Of a DNA stretch of 64,000 bases, positions 43,941 to 55,500 are shown in pieces (position 1 is the stretch's first letter; each line of letters opens with the position of its first letter). Location: positions 620,001-684,000 of the forward strand of contig JAFCMP010000046.1 in assembly GCA_017506865.1 (NCBI GenBank), given 5' to 3'. Position numbers and translations under genes: made by a program. The DNA is from Tribonema minus (taxonomy: Eukaryota > Sar > Xanthophyceae > Tribonematales > Tribonemataceae). The notes under the pieces were generated by a model, which was not told where the DNA came from, ran no database searches, and saw nothing but the letters and a program-made list of their open reading frames with translations.

Positions 43941-46900
43941 CACTTTGTACTTTTTATTAATTCTCGCTCAGGGCGCGAAAAAGCCCAGATGATTGGCATC
44001 TAGCTGTAAGGAATCTACATGTCGTATGACAGTCTGAAAGTGTCGCAACGACAACCACTCAAACGCCGCCGCCGCCAAATGGCATCTCGGGGTCCTCCCC
44101 TACGTCCTCCTCCATGTGCCCCCCCCCCCTGGATTCTGCCATGTGTGTCATGACACGGCCAGAGTACGCCATGTGGAGCGCTGCCGACAGTGCCGAGCGT
44201 AAGCGCGCCAGGGCGATGCCCTTGAGAGCTTTAGGGCGCGCTCCTCCGGGCACTGACATCCTGCTGGCATACTCCGTCGCCACAGCCTCCAGCAGCTTCC
44301 GCCCCTGCTCCCCGATGCTGCCAAATGACCCTATTGCCAATGTGGCAAGTTTGTAGCAATTCTGATCATAATGACCAGAATAGTGGGTAGTCTTGGCGGC
44401 CTCTTGGTCGCGGCAGCATCGCTCGGGGTCTGCTGCAGTCTTCGCCGCCCGCGACGCCACCTGTGCCTCGAAGCAGGTAACGTCCACCATGAGCGGTAGG
44501 TGGCGTGTCGGGTCGTCGTAGCCGGTCACCGGGAAGGCGTCGGCAGGCAGCACGATGTCCATCCTGCGACTCCCCGGCGGCCCGGCGGACCCCAGAAACG
44601 GCGTGTAGTCCTCGTCCACCAGTCCCGTTTTGAGGTATTGCCGCAGGAGGCGCTGCGTGGCCCTCTTGACGCTATTGTGGACAATGGTGTCGTGCGCCTT
44701 GACGCGTGGCGCTTGACACAGCCGTGCATGCAGGGTGCCGCCCGGCGACTTCCCGCACAGCTTGCAGCCTGCCGTCTGCTCCTCTACTCCGATGGCGCGT
44801 TTGACGGCCAGCTGCCAGGATAGGCCATCGAACGAAGCCGTTGTGGAGTACATGGGCTCGTTGAGGAATGCCATGCCGATCGAGTGCATGTGGCGCTGCG
44901 ACCGGAATCGAGCAAGTGCTTGCGTGCGTTGCGTGCCCTGCGGCAGCTGTTGCAGGTCCGCCTCCACCTTATCTGCAAGCTCGGTAGCGACGGCATCTGC
45001 AAGCGCACTCTGATTGGGGCGCTTCAGGCTACACTGCAACTGCAGAGCACTGGCGTCAAGTACGCAAGCAGCATCCGCACCAGTGCCACCACCTGCTGTC
45101 GGCCGCAGCGGCGGCTGCTGCGTAGGTGGTTGCTGCTGCAGTGGCGTTAGCGCTGGTGGCAGTATATGTTCCAGCTTGTCACCTGTTGCTGCACGTAGAG
45201 ATGTGGCAGCTGTGGCGATCGTCCGCATGAGGGGCAGGCGCGCCACCTCTGCCGCTGCTGCGCCTTGTAGCATTGCTGGTGTGGAACGCGCAGCGCCTGC
45301 ATTGACGGCTGCCGCTGCTGCGTGCGCTGGTGCTGCAGCTGTGCCGCCTGCCGTTGCTGCTGCTGCCAGTGGTGTTGCTGCTGCCGCAGGTGTTGGTGCA
45401 GCACCTGCCGCATTGGCCGCTGCCACCGCCATTGCCGCTGTCGCAGCCGGCACGGTTGCGGCGCCGCCTGCCGACGCTGCTCCTGTTGCAGGTGCTGCAG
45501 CAGCCCTTAGGCTAGTAGGGCCTGTAGCAGCTGTATTGCCTATGCCCGCAGCCGCTGCTGTTGATGCTGCAGTTAGTGATGCCGCCGAGGCCACTTGAGG
45601 TGCAACATGTGCTGCCGCTGCTGCAGCAGCCTCTGATGCTGGAGCAGCTGCTGCTGCCGCCGCTGCTGCTGCCGCCGGAGTAGTTGCGCCGTGCGCCGCC
45701 GCTGCTGCTGCTGCCGCTGGTGCCGCCTGTGCTGCCGCCGCGGCCCCTGATCCAGCGGCAGCTGCGTCGTGTGTTGCCGGAATGGCTGCGCCATAAGCGC
45801 GGCCAGCCGCTGATGCAGTTGCCGCTGCCGGAGCGGTCGCGCCTCCACTGGCAACCGCCGCTGCCGCTGTAACAGTTGCCGCTGCTGATGCTGCTGGTGC
45901 TGGTGCTGCTGCCGCTGCTGCCGGTGCCGCTTGTGTTGCCGCATCCTCAGCAGCGTTGTCTGCAGCCGCTTGAGGAGCCGCCTGCTGCAGCACCCCCGCC
46001 CATCCAGAGAGTGCTGGTTGCAGCGCTTGCAACGTGCCCGCCACATACGCAGCATCAGCGATGTCGCAGGCGCTGGTAATGCCAAGGCCGCCATGCCGTG
46101 TTGGGAGTCGCGCTTGCTGTAAGGCTGGGCCGTGCGCTGCCAGATGGAAGTGGGCCCCACTTTGCTCAAACTGGCGCCAGGTCTGGCCTGGTGGCTGCAG
46201 GCCCATTGAGTGCTCAAGCACCCACTGCGTGACCCGATCCCACTCCTTGGCGGCTGGCGCTGTCTGCGTAGTGGGAATGGTGCGCAGGCAGTACGTCATG
46301 CGAGGCACCACGCAGTAGCGCAGTAACCTGAACATAGCCCTCGGAGATGTCAGGCGCGCGCATCGCTCTGCAAATCGAGCCCCTGCCCCGCCTGCACCCG
46401 CTTCCCTGCGCAGCCATGCGTCCACAAAGCTGCTGTGGCCCACCGGCACTCCCAGCAACACAGCTCCACGGTTCTGATTTTCATCTGTATCCCCCACTAG
46501 CTGAACGCCCAGCTGCTGCAGCAGTTGCCGCTCGTGGTCTGTCACCACATGCCCCCTGCCAGGCAGCGCGCGTGACTTGGTGAGGTTTAGCTCCAGCCCC
46601 ACCTCCGCAAAGTGTTGTTTGAGCTGCGCCACCGCCTGTATGTCATCCTGAGTCAGCGTGCAAGCGCCTGTTCGGACGTTGGCATCGTCCATGTAGGCGC
46701 CCATCCGCCTCCGCGCGCGCTGCGCAGCCGCCGCCTCATTGAACCGTTTCAAGCACTGAGCAATGGCGCCGCAGAAGAGCATCGGTGCCGCGGGGTCCCC
46801 CTGCTTAAACCCGCGCTGAGACATGATGATGCGCGTGGAGCCGTCAACGTGCTGGAACAGCAGGCGTGGCCGAGTGCGAACGTATGTGCCGATGAAGTAG

Positions 46901-47868
46901 TCGAGGAAGTCCGGCAGCTGTGCTGCTACCCATTCCGCTGCCGCCAGGACGAACACCATGTTGAAGGCATTCTTGAGGTCCAGCATGAACTGCCAGTGAC
47001 CGAGCTCATACGCGAGTTTGCCGGCCATGGCCGCTTTCTCCGCTCCTGCTGAGACGGCTACCCCATACTGCCCGTCTGGCTCAAGGAGCTCCGCCAGGAA
47101 GTCTTTGCGGTCTGCCACGTACACCGAAGTGCATAGTCGCCGCAGCACCTCGCCGCAAACGATGGGCCGCTGCTTAGCTGTACCATCTTCCTGTTGTTCT
47201 GCAAGTGGCGTCAGGCGCCCCGCGCCATGCAACTGCCAGAAGGCATCTGGCAGCCGCGCAGCCTCCCGCATAACGGTCTGAAGCCACCGTGTGAGGACAG
47301 CAGCAAACTCATGCCGTCCCCAGCTTGTGCATAGCGCATCCTGCAGGTGGCTGTAGCGCAGCCCCGATGGGCCTGCTCCACTGTAAGGGCTTGCTCGCTG
47401 GATGAGCTTGGCAACCGTCTCTGGCTCAATTCCCTCCCCCTGTAACAGGCTGAGTTCTGCTGGCATGTCGGCTGCTTTCGCCACAAGCTGATCAACCATG
47501 CCGGATAGCTCATGGAGTTGTTCCCCTGGCGCAGCGGGGGGGTGTTTGGACTGCATGGCGGCAAAGCAGTCATCATCAGGTATCGCCACCGTTTTGGGCT
47601 GAAGGAAACGCGCTGCCTGCTGTAGCCCCCCCCGTGTGCCCATGCACTGTAGGACGTAGGCGTTGATCGCTGCCTCCGTTTGCTGGCGCGCGCGCCAGCG
47701 CCGGTGCGCACGCGCGTGTGCGAGGAGCGCTGGCACCAACCGGTCAAGCTCACCGCGTGCCAACATTCTGATTCTGTCGGAGCGAGTGATGCCAGGTGCG
47801 CCATCGGTGGAGGTGATGAGTGATGGCATGAGGTGGTGTAGAATCGTGGATCTTTGCAGTCGCTGCAC
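43941..47868 (-). mobile_element. Longest LINE copy, non-LTR retrotransposon of the restriction-like-endonuclease type
   Basis: The 3' end on the minus strand reads …GAGCGAGAATTAATAAAAAG and then TACAAAG before the next copy begins. There is no poly(A) tail. The 5' end abuts the 3' terminus of another element at 47869, giving a head-to-tail arrangement. The ORF starts at a GTG with no upstream ATG, and no N-terminal zinc-finger or Myb DNA-binding region is seen, so this copy is probably truncated at its 5' end. Confidence 0.9.
44059..47868 (-). CDS. Reverse transcriptase with C-terminal restriction-like endonuclease (LINE ORF)
   Basis: The frame of 1269 codons is open to the 5' edge; the first ATG is at codon 14. 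The RT domain (about 160-440) has GPSGLRYSHLQ, LTPL…KQRPI, motif A FMLDLKNAFN (about 294-303), motif B RGFKQGDPAAPMLF (about 352-365) and catalytic YMDD (about 392-395). The thumb region ends with ARLPTRHGGLGI. A 240-residue Ala/Pro/Thr low-complexity stretch follows (about 640-880). After it come a zinc knuckle (CKLCGKSPGGTLHARLC) and an endonuclease region with RRMDIVLPADAF and PLMVDVTCFEAQ, the D…D/E layout of R2-type restriction-like nucleases, then EAAKTTHYSGHY. In this class the nuclease nicks a preferred target and the RT primes on it. The Ala-rich insert is unusual for the class. Confidence 0.92.
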   Translation of the reverse strand: MQRLQRSTILHHLMPSLITSTDGAPGITRSDRIRMLARGELDRLVPALLAHARAHRRWRARQQTEAAINAYVLQCMGTRGGLQQAARFLQPKTVAIPDDDCFAAMQSKHPPAAPGEQLHELSGMVDQLVAKAADMPAELSLLQGEGIEPETVAKLIQRASPYSGAGPSGLRYSHLQDALCTSWGRHEFAAVLTRWLQTVMREAARLPDAFWQLHGAGRLTPLAEQQEDGTAKQRPIVCGEVLRRLCTSVYVADRKDFLAELLEPDGQYGVAVSAGAEKAAMAGKLAYELGHWQFMLDLKNAFNMVFVLAAAEWVAAQLPDFLDYFIGTYVRTRPRLLFQHVDGSTRIIMSQRGFKQGDPAAPMLFCGAIAQCLKRFNEAAAAQRARRRMGAYMDDANVRTGACTLTQDDIQAVAQLKQHFAEVGLELNLTKSRALPGRGHVVTDHERQLLQQLGVQLVGDTDENQNRGAVLLGVPVGHSSFVDAWLRREAGAGGAGARFAERCARLTSPRAMFRLLRYCVVPRMTYCLRTIPTTQTAPAAKEWDRVTQWVLEHSMGLQPPGQTWRQFEQSGAHFHLAAHGPALQQARLPTRHGGLGITSACDIADAAYVAGTLQALQPALSGWAGVLQQAAPQAAADNAAEDAATQAAPAAAAAAPAPAASAAATVTAAAAVASGGATAPAAATASAAGRAYGAAIPATHDAAAAGSGAAAAAQAAPAAAAAAAAHGATTPAAAAAAAAAAAPASEAAAAAAAHVAPQVASAASLTAASTAAAAGIGNTAATGPTSLRAAAAPATGAASAGGAATVPAATAAMAVAAANAAGAAPTPAAAATPLAAAATAGGTAAAPAHAAAAAVNAGAARSTPAMLQGAAAAEVARLPLMRTIATAATSLRAATGDKLEHILPPALTPLQQQPPTQQPPLRPTAGGGTGADAACVLDASALQLQCSLKRPNQSALADAVATELADKVEADLQQLPQGTQRTQALARFRSQRHMHSIGMAFLNEPMYSTTASFDGLSWQLAVKRAIGVEEQTAGCKLCGKSPGGTLHARLCQAPRVKAHDTIVHNSVKRATQRLLRQYLKTGLVDEDYTPFLGSAGPPGSRRMDIVLPADAFPVTGYDDPTRHLPLMVDVTCFEAQVASRAAKTAADPERCCRDQEAAKTTHYSGHYDQNCYKLATLAIGSFGSIGEQGRKLLEAVATEYASRMSVPGGARPKALKGIALARLRSALSAALHMAYSGRVMTHMAESRGGGHMEEDVGEDPEMPFGGGGV

Positions 47869-48180
47869 TTTGTACTTTTATTTATTTCGCTTCGCCAGGG
47901 GCGCGCAAAGCCCTCTCTTTGGATTTGCACTTAATGCAACATTCCTTTCTCCGAACAGAGACTCAAACGCAAGCAGGCACCCCCCCCTTCACACTGCCAC
48001 CACATCCCCTCGACCAACCCGTACTAAGGGTTGCTCAGCTGTGAGGCACATGCGCACTTGTCCCGTCTTACGAAAGAATTATTTACTGCCCGCCCGTATG
48101 CACACATTTGGTGATGCATGCCTAGCCATGGCCTCTGCTGCTTCTACAACAGATGCTTCCCGCGCATGACCCCCCTCGTG
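47869..48180 (-). mobile_element. 3' terminus of a second LINE-like family (X)
   Basis: The terminus on the minus strand (GGCGAAGCGAAATAAATAAA then AGTACAAAG) resembles that of the main LINE family, but the inner sequence differs. It is shared, inverted, with 30610-30870. Some blocks (ctgcccgcccg near 48090) also resemble family Y near 63480, so the right edge of this copy is uncertain. Confidence 0.6.
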
Positions 48181-48807
48181 CTTTCATGCCTGCATGCACC
48201 AGCAGCGCTGTGAAGTGCCAACTCCCCCCCTTTCCTCCCCCTAGGACTGCTACAAACCTTTCGAGTTACTACCCCTCACGCGCCACCATGTGGCAGTTGC
48301 CTCCATACTGTCATGTGCATCAATTCGTAGCAGCTTTTCTCCACCTTGCTTGTATTTTTATATGCAGAATAGAGTAGACCACAGCCTCTTTGTGCAATGA
48401 CAACATACATGCGGCATGTTGTGCTGCTGCAGAGGTCAATACAGAGGTTTCGAGGTCATGCAGGATATAAACCAGACATGGTGGCCCACGGGTAGACAGA
48501 CGCCAATGATGCACAGCGTTCTTATACAAAGCGCAAACCTGCACAAGAGTCCAGTTCATGCACAGCACGTGACATGCGATTGACCAAAAAGACAAGCAGG
48601 AGTGCTAACATTGCCGCAGCTGGCCAAGATGGTGGTGATGCATGATGCTCCATGACGAACACCAGTTGACAATGCATCACTCCGGCGCACACTGTTCATG
48701 CATGCATGTGGGACTTGCAGGCCTGCTTACGCAAAAACGCACAACACAGCAGTCAGTTTGCATCAACATATAGTTGCTGTTTGGTGATGTCATGATTGCT
48801 CAAAAGC
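48181..48807. other. Spacer downstream of HflX
   Basis: This is the 3' flank of the HflX gene and the edge of the retroelement pile. I see no convincing ORF, RNA gene or further repeat. Confidence 0.5.
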
Positions 48808-51800
48808 TCATGGCTGCTGGTGTACAGCATTATGCCTCCCCTTTGCGATTGCAGCCCACTGTGCCTCGTCCAACTCAGTAGCTAATGCAGCCGCAGCAGC
48901 ATCTCCTTTCCGCAATCTTAAAGCTGCGGCCCGCGTCTGTGCTTTCTTGAAGTCATCTGTAAAGTACGGTTCTAATCTATTGACAAGTTCATCTGGCACG
49001 CGTGCTTTGATGAAGCACCCTCCTTCACAATACTCCTCAAAGTCACACGCGCCAAGCTCATGCACCCTGCTAAGCAGGTCGCCCTTGCTGTAGGGTACAA
49101 CTGCCTCAACAGGCTCAAGAAGCGTACCGAGCGCCACTTCCAGCATTGCAATGAAGTCGTCCATACCGATGCCGCTACGTGCGCTGGCCGCAACTGTCAT
49201 GTCATGCTCTGTAGCGGCCATCAGCTGCACGTCTTCCCGCTCTGATTGTGGCAGAATATCAAGTTTGTTCCACAATGTGACTACCGGAACTCTACCACCA
49301 TCGAGGGCATCCAGGTCACGAAGCACCTGCATAACAGCTTTGCTCTGCTTTTGCCAGGCTGGATTGGAAAAGTCACAAACATGGACAATGACATCCGCTT
49401 CCGAAACCTCCTCGAGTGTTGCGCGGAATGCTGCAACGAGGTTGGTCGGCAGTTTTTGGATGAAGCCGACCGTGTCGGTCAGCATGATCTCAGGATGCAC
49501 CTTGAGGCCTGGGAGTTTGACCCGCCGCGTGGTAGGGTCCAATGTGGCAAAGAGCATGTCCTCTGCCAGGACACCTGCTGACGTCAGGTAGTTGAGCACG
49601 GTGCTCTTCCCTGCATTGGTGTAGCCTGCAGCAATCAGAAATGTCTTTGTTCAGAATTCATCCGTGTTTGTTGTGCAACCAACTTCTGTCTGCTGCACAA
49701 TGAGTTGGCAGTGTCCACAATGGTGTTGTTGCAGTTTTAAAGATGTGTTTGCAAAGAGTAGCACACTCCTGTCATGACAAGTGCACAACCAACAACGCAA
49801 TTGTTGGTCCTGACAGGTTTTGCCGTAAGTTGCACCGTCATGTCAAGTTTTGCCATCTCCTCTTGGTGTCGTGTGTCACCGCATCACCTTATACAATTTA
49901 AGGCAGCTAGTCATAACTGCCAGCTCCAGTGAAGGCTCCGAACCATACATACGCATAAATATGGCAGCATGACACATGTTGGGCACACGAGCAGACCTGC
50001 AAGATCTGATGAGATGACGACGTAGGTACCACATCCTGCCCTAACACTGACCACACACTTTTCATAAGTAACATGAAGGATTTTGAGCAAGGGTGTAGCT
50101 GCTTTGCCGAATGATGGAGGGGATGAAAAACACACGCCACAGCAGCATAATGAAGTAGGTACAGTGGCGGCTACGATATAAGAGCGCTCAATATAAGAGC
50201 GGTCACAGTATAAGAGCGGTCTGGCGGCTGAACATGGATCTGGTCGATATAAGAGCGATTTGGGCAGCTCGGGGCTGACCGCGCTTATATCGTGTCCACC
50301 TACCACTAGCCGCCTCAAGAACGATGCCTGAACAGCGGCTTTTGGGTGATATATTCAACAACGCTCAAGCGCGCATCGATCAGTCACAGCGTAAGCGCAT
50401 ATTGCGGTTGCTTTCCGGCTTGATTCAAAGGCAACTTCAACTGTTGGCACAATAACCCTACTTAAATACTTCAAAGGTATTGGGCTAGGGTTAGCCTAGG
50501 GTTAGGGCCAACCCTACTTAAGCACAAGGACGATATAAAGAGCTGTCAGCCTGTCACGGTATAAGAGCGGTGAAGTTGGCAGGACGGACCCGCTCTTACA
50601 TCGTGACCCCCCTGTACCATCAACAACCACCACAACCAGCTTCGCGACTTCATGGTTCACAAATGCACCATTGAGTTGCCTGCAATGGAGTGTGCTGCTT
50701 ACTTCACAGTAAAACAGTGTACAACACTGCTGTACAATTATTCAGATGATGCCGTAGGCAGCTGCTGTCAATCGCCGCAGTTGGCTCTGCAGGAAATCAA
50801 GCATTGCATGCGTAGTTGATATGTCTACAGCGGTGCTTTAATTTTTCACATAGAAAAACCATAAAGACCAGGTTCAACCCAGAGCAGGTATCAACGCCAA
50901 TAACACGCAGTCTTTGACAGGAATCATGTCACATGCACATGTGAAAGATATAATGCATCTGAAATAATCAAGCCCCTAAGGCCAACGCAGCCGCTGTGGC
51001 AAGACAGGTGGCGTCACATAAGTGTGCACCACAGATGTTCACACAATGTCATGTGCATGACTGCCTTTACAGGCCTTAACATAGTACTAAACATTCAAGC
51101 TCACCTACAAGCGCCACAATGGGCAGCCCAAGGCTCTCGCGCCGTCGGCGGTGGATTGTGCGGTGCCGCCGCACATCTTTGAGCAGTCGCTGCAAATCCG
51201 TAATTTTTGCCTTTAGCAGCCGCCTGTCCACCTCCAGCTGTCGCTCTCCTGGCCCTCGCAGCCCGACACCCCCTGATTTGCCTCCTCCCGAACCCGCTGC
51301 ACCACTCTGCCTCTCCAAATGCGTCCACAGCTTTGTGAGACGCGGCAGACGGTATAGATGTAGCGCGAGTTCCACCTGCACCTGCCCCTCTCGTGTACGA
51401 GCATGCTGTGCGAAGATGTCGAGGATCAATGCCGTTCTGTCCAGCACTTTAATCCCCTCCTCCTCGCCTCCGAACTCTGCTTCAAGAGAGCGTTGCTGGC
51501 CTGGTGACAGCTCATGGTCGATGATGACGGTTTTGCAGTCGAGGGCGCGCATAGCGCGGCGCACCTCCTTCACCTTCCCTGTGCCTATGTACGTGCGCGG
51601 GTTTGGCTCCACAACACGCTGGTACGTGCTGCCAACAACCTCCAATCCCGCAGTGCCTGCCAGCTCGCTCAACTCGGAAAGCGATTCCTCCAACGTGAAT
51701 CGATCCTCCCAGTCCTGTCTGCGCTGGCGCGCAGCAGCTGCCCCTGCCTCCTCGCGCTCCTCATCGGTCAGACCTGCGTAGGTCTCGGGACGCTGCTTGT

Positions 51801-52398
51801 CCCGCTGGCTCATGCCGTATCCCCTGGCTTCTAAGCCCACCAAATACGCCTTCTCCCGCTCTCCTGTGAGTTTCGGATCATAGAAACGCAGGCTGCGCTC
51901 CATCAACACGTCCTCAAGTTCTCGGTCTCCTAAGGCCATAGTGCCAAGCTCCGAGTCATTGTAATCCATAGAGCTGCTCCTCTCCCCTTCTAGTTCGCTC
52001 TCAAGCTCATCAAAGTCGAGATCGTCGAGGCCGTACTCTTCTGCGGCTAGGTCGACTGGGTCGTCCCAATGGTTTTCGTCCCAACTGGAGTCATCGTCTA
52101 GGAGCCGCTCCCCGTATACTGACCCAACATCAGCATCCGGCGCTACAGAGCCCCCGCTGCCGTTATCTTGCGGGCTCCTTCTTTCATCGTCTTCATCGTC
52201 CCAGAAGGAGGCGGCATCCTCCTGCAGAGGGCCTCTGCGCTTCTTCGCGCAGGTGATGGTGGTAGCCCGGTTGCTGATGCAGCGGCATTTGGGGCACCGC
52301 TGATGGTGGATGAGAGCGGAGCCTTTGAAAGCAGCGCAGGGTGCGCGCCGCCCGAGGCAGACTAGCAGCGACAAGCCGATTAGTGGCTTGCCCACCAT
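48808..52398 (-). CDS. hflX: HflX-type ribosome-associated GTPase, probably plastid
   Basis: HflX is a GTPase that binds the large ribosomal subunit and rescues or splits stalled ribosomes. Two exons, 51105-52398 and 48808-49625, sum to 2112 nt (703 aa). The intron falls inside the G1 motif: VALVG | YTNAGKS. Exon 1 ends the N-terminal HflX domain: [30 protein letters not shown], then [36 protein letters not shown] and the glycine-rich linker with [12 protein letters not shown]. Exon 2 carries G2/G3 ([21 protein letters not shown]), G4 (TLWNKLD) and a SARSGIG G5 motif. The start at 52398 opens a hydrophobic segment ending PCAAFKGS, an ASAF-like plastid signal. An acidic insert (about 65-165) separates the presequence from the core. 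The gene is divergent from the acyltransferase gene, with 106 bp between start codons. Confidence 0.95.
50162..50614. mobile_element. 453-bp MITE with pogo/Tc1-mariner-like ends, in the HflX intron
   Basis: The element is flanked by TA on both sides (50160-50161 and 50615-50616). It starts CAGTGGCGGCTACGATATAA and ends with the complement of CAGGGGGGTCACGATGTAAG. CAG…CTG ends with a GATATAA block and TA duplication fit pogo/Fot-type Tc1-mariner elements. The motif TATAAGAGCG or its complement recurs about eight times inside, and a possible shorter inverted pair lies at about 50162-50300. Degenerate TTAGGG-like units occur at about 50485-50510. No coding capacity is seen. Confidence 0.75.
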
Positions 52399-52504
52399 AT
52401 CCTGTGTACTGAACTATTTTGGTTCGATCGTCAGATCAAACCTTGAAGTTTGTTGTTGACAATTGAACTTGTACAAGTCCGAAACAGGACAGGACAGGAG
52501 CACC
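52399..52504. promoter_or_regulatory. Divergent promoter region of hflX and the acyltransferase gene
   Basis: Only 106 bp separate the two start codons, so both genes must share a very compact promoter. Both proteins have plastid-type presequences, which suggests co-expression. No specific element was recognised. Confidence 0.55.
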
Positions 52505-55500
52505 ATGCGATTGCGAGCGTGCCTGCTATCTGCGTGGCTGTTTGCTGTGGATGGTTTTGTCGTACCGGCAAGCCGCTCTCATCACGCTGTTGTTGTCAAG
52601 GCCGAACAACCAGCAAACGCTCTCAACTCGGAGTCGACCCTAATATACAAGCGATGGGACGGCGGTGGAAGCGGCAGCAGCGCAAATACCAGTAAACAAC
52701 TCCTCCTATACCTCCCTGGCATAGAAGGTGAAATATATGGCCGGCAATGCACGCTTGTGATAACCTCGTTTGCCTCATGATGTCATGTGTCAGCGCTGTT
52801 CTACATGGGTATGCTGCAGCAGGTTGCACGCATGTGAGAACCTCATCTGCCTCACTGCGTCATGCGTCACCGCTGTTTTGACATGGGTCGACGCTGCAGC
52901 AGTTGTTTTGCACGCATGTGAGCACCATGTTTGCCTCATGATGTGATGAGTGTGTGTCATCGGTCTTCTAACATGCGGTTGGTGCTGCTGCAGGCCTTGC
53001 CATAAGCGCGGCAGCGAGCCAGTTCCCTGCGCTCAGCGATTCCTTTGACGTGTACAGCCTCATGATCAGCAGCCGCGACAGGAGCACTTTTGAAGACCTG
53101 ATTGGGGAGTGCAGCTCATTCCTTGAGGGTGCGCTGGCGATGAGATCCATGGACAAAGCAGTGTTAGTGGGCGAGAGCTTCGGGGGGGTGCTGGCACTTG
53201 CCCTGGCAGGCAGGCGACCAGAGTTGATACAGCAGGCATTCACGATCAATCCGGCAACATCTTTCCCGGACACTGCCTGGCCTCGGCTGGGGCGGCTGCT
53301 GGTGCGTACACCGCCGCCAGTGTACACGCTAGCAAGCTTAGCCGTCTTTATGGCATCAATTCCTGATGCGGACCAAATTATGGACGTGGCTGGCGAATTG
53401 TTGGACCCTCGCAGAACCACGCCTTTAAGCCAGCGCCCTCTGAGGTTAGCAAGGCGGGTCTACGGGCTCTTCAGGCAAATATCGGAGGTGGCTGCAAACC
53501 TACCACAAGGAACTCTGGACTGGAGATTGCAGGAATGGATGGTACGCGGAACCGCTCTGACAATCCCTCTGCTCAGCACAATACCGGTCTCAGTGACTGT
53601 AATCGCCGGCACAGCTGACCGCTTGCTGCCGTCAGCCGCTGAGGCCCAGAGACTGTCTGGCATCATCCCTGACTGCAGTGTGGTGGAGTTGCGGGGGCAC
53701 GGGCACGCTGCACTATTTGACACCAGGGCAAGCTTGTACAGCATTGTCAACTCCAAGCTCACACCATCGCAACTACGCAGTACCGAAGCTGACGTTACGA
53801 GCGGGAATATGAAGGTGTGTCAACTTCCTTTTGCCATGCCGTGCCTGACTGCGTTGTGACACGCAATTTACGAGAAGAGTGCTGCTGCAATTTACCCCTG
53901 ACACTCTGTGTGTTTTCTCTCTTTGTTATTTGTGCAGAACAAAGATCCTTGGCGGGATGAGGACCCGACACAGGGTGTTTTTGATGCTGGAGCTGCACCA
54001 ACTGCAATGGCAAGAGAGCTGCTACAAAGTGTCCGTCCCGCCTTGTTTAAAATGTGAGCGAGTAACTATTTGTTGCTCACTGCTTCTGCATGTCATGGGG
54101 CCCGTTCATTTTGACTCTTCAAGATTTCAATCCTTGCAGTACAGCATGATGTGATGCAGTGATCCTGACCATTTCGTCCTACCTGCTGCATGCGATGCTA
54201 TCACCACCCATGACTGTTTGCTTCTTGCCAGGCAAGTTGCTGGCGACACACGTGCAGATGGCGATTCACCACTGGGTGCAAGAACGACCAGCAAATCCAC
54301 CAAAATATCTCAGGTGATACTTGCAGCAGCACACTTTGCATAGCTGCGCCATGCCTTGCAACTGCTGTTTTTTTTCTCACTTCCAGCTCATTTGTGCATT
54401 CGCAGTGCTGTCGCCAGCTCCATTGATAATCACCAATTGCAGTGCGCTGCTCTGCTTATCGATTTTGCCTGGTTTTCAGGGGACAAAATCTCCACGCACA
54501 GACTTGCAGCAGCCTGGTGTGTCAGAATTCAAGCTCCCGGACGCCAACACAGTTGCACTAGCGAGGCGCGCAGTTGGTGTGCTGCGCCGAGGCGTCAGTC
54601 CAGTGTTCTTCAGCACGTAAGTGGCAGACCATGTGGTGTTGATGTTGCAGCAGCATATGTCGCATCAGGTGGTATTAGACAGCTGCTCTCAAGTGCAGTG
54701 CATCGCTGGCGTGTGGGCTTGCGCATGGCTTTCAGCATGTATCATGTCGGCCATTGCGCACAAAAGCAGAGCACATCATGCTGGTATTCATGCAAAATTG
54801 TGCGTGTTTGATGGAGAATGACAAATAATGACGCCAGACGTCAGCATGGCAGTTTCCTCAGCTGGCACCTGCTGTGGACCTTCTTGTATGCTTCTTTGTC
54901 AAGCAGGCGTGCGGACGGTACGATCGTCGAAGGCCTGGGTGCGCTTCCGGACGTGGATCCAAACAGGCCCATTCTCTTTGTGGCAAACCACCAGTACCTG
55001 GCAATGGATCTCAGCCTGATTTACGATCAGCTCTTGGAAGAGAAGAATATTCTGCCCAGGGGTCTGGGGCACCCTGCCATATTTGATGGCCGTGCCCAGC
55101 CTGGGCCACTGGGCACATTTGTTCGTGATGTGTTCAGCGCGTTCGGTGCAGGTCAGCAACTGCAAGTTGACTTGTACCTGCATGCACCTTGATGCAACCT
55201 GACATGAATTTGCACACATGTTGCTGCTGGCACGCTGCATCAGAGTTGTACACGTGTTGCTTCAACTGACTCTGTTCTGCTGCACTCCGGATTTTGTGCT
55301 TTTGCAGTTCCTGTTTCTGGCAAGAACCTGTTCAAGCTCTTGCGGCAGAAGGTGAGCTGCTCTCAGTTGCCTGAAAGGTGCAGTGCAGCTCTGCGATGTA
55401 TTGTCCTCAAATGTGTTCTTACTGAAATGCTTCACCTGCTTGACTCTGATAGACACCCCCTGTTGCTGCTTGTGTCCTGTCAAACATGGTTTTCAGGAAG

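Noticed and set aside
45014..45598. 194-codon plus-strand ORF rich in Ala/Val
   Set aside because: It is antisense to the Ala-rich linker of the LINE RT ORF. GC-rich repeats such as GCT/GCC stay open in several frames. There is no independent motif.
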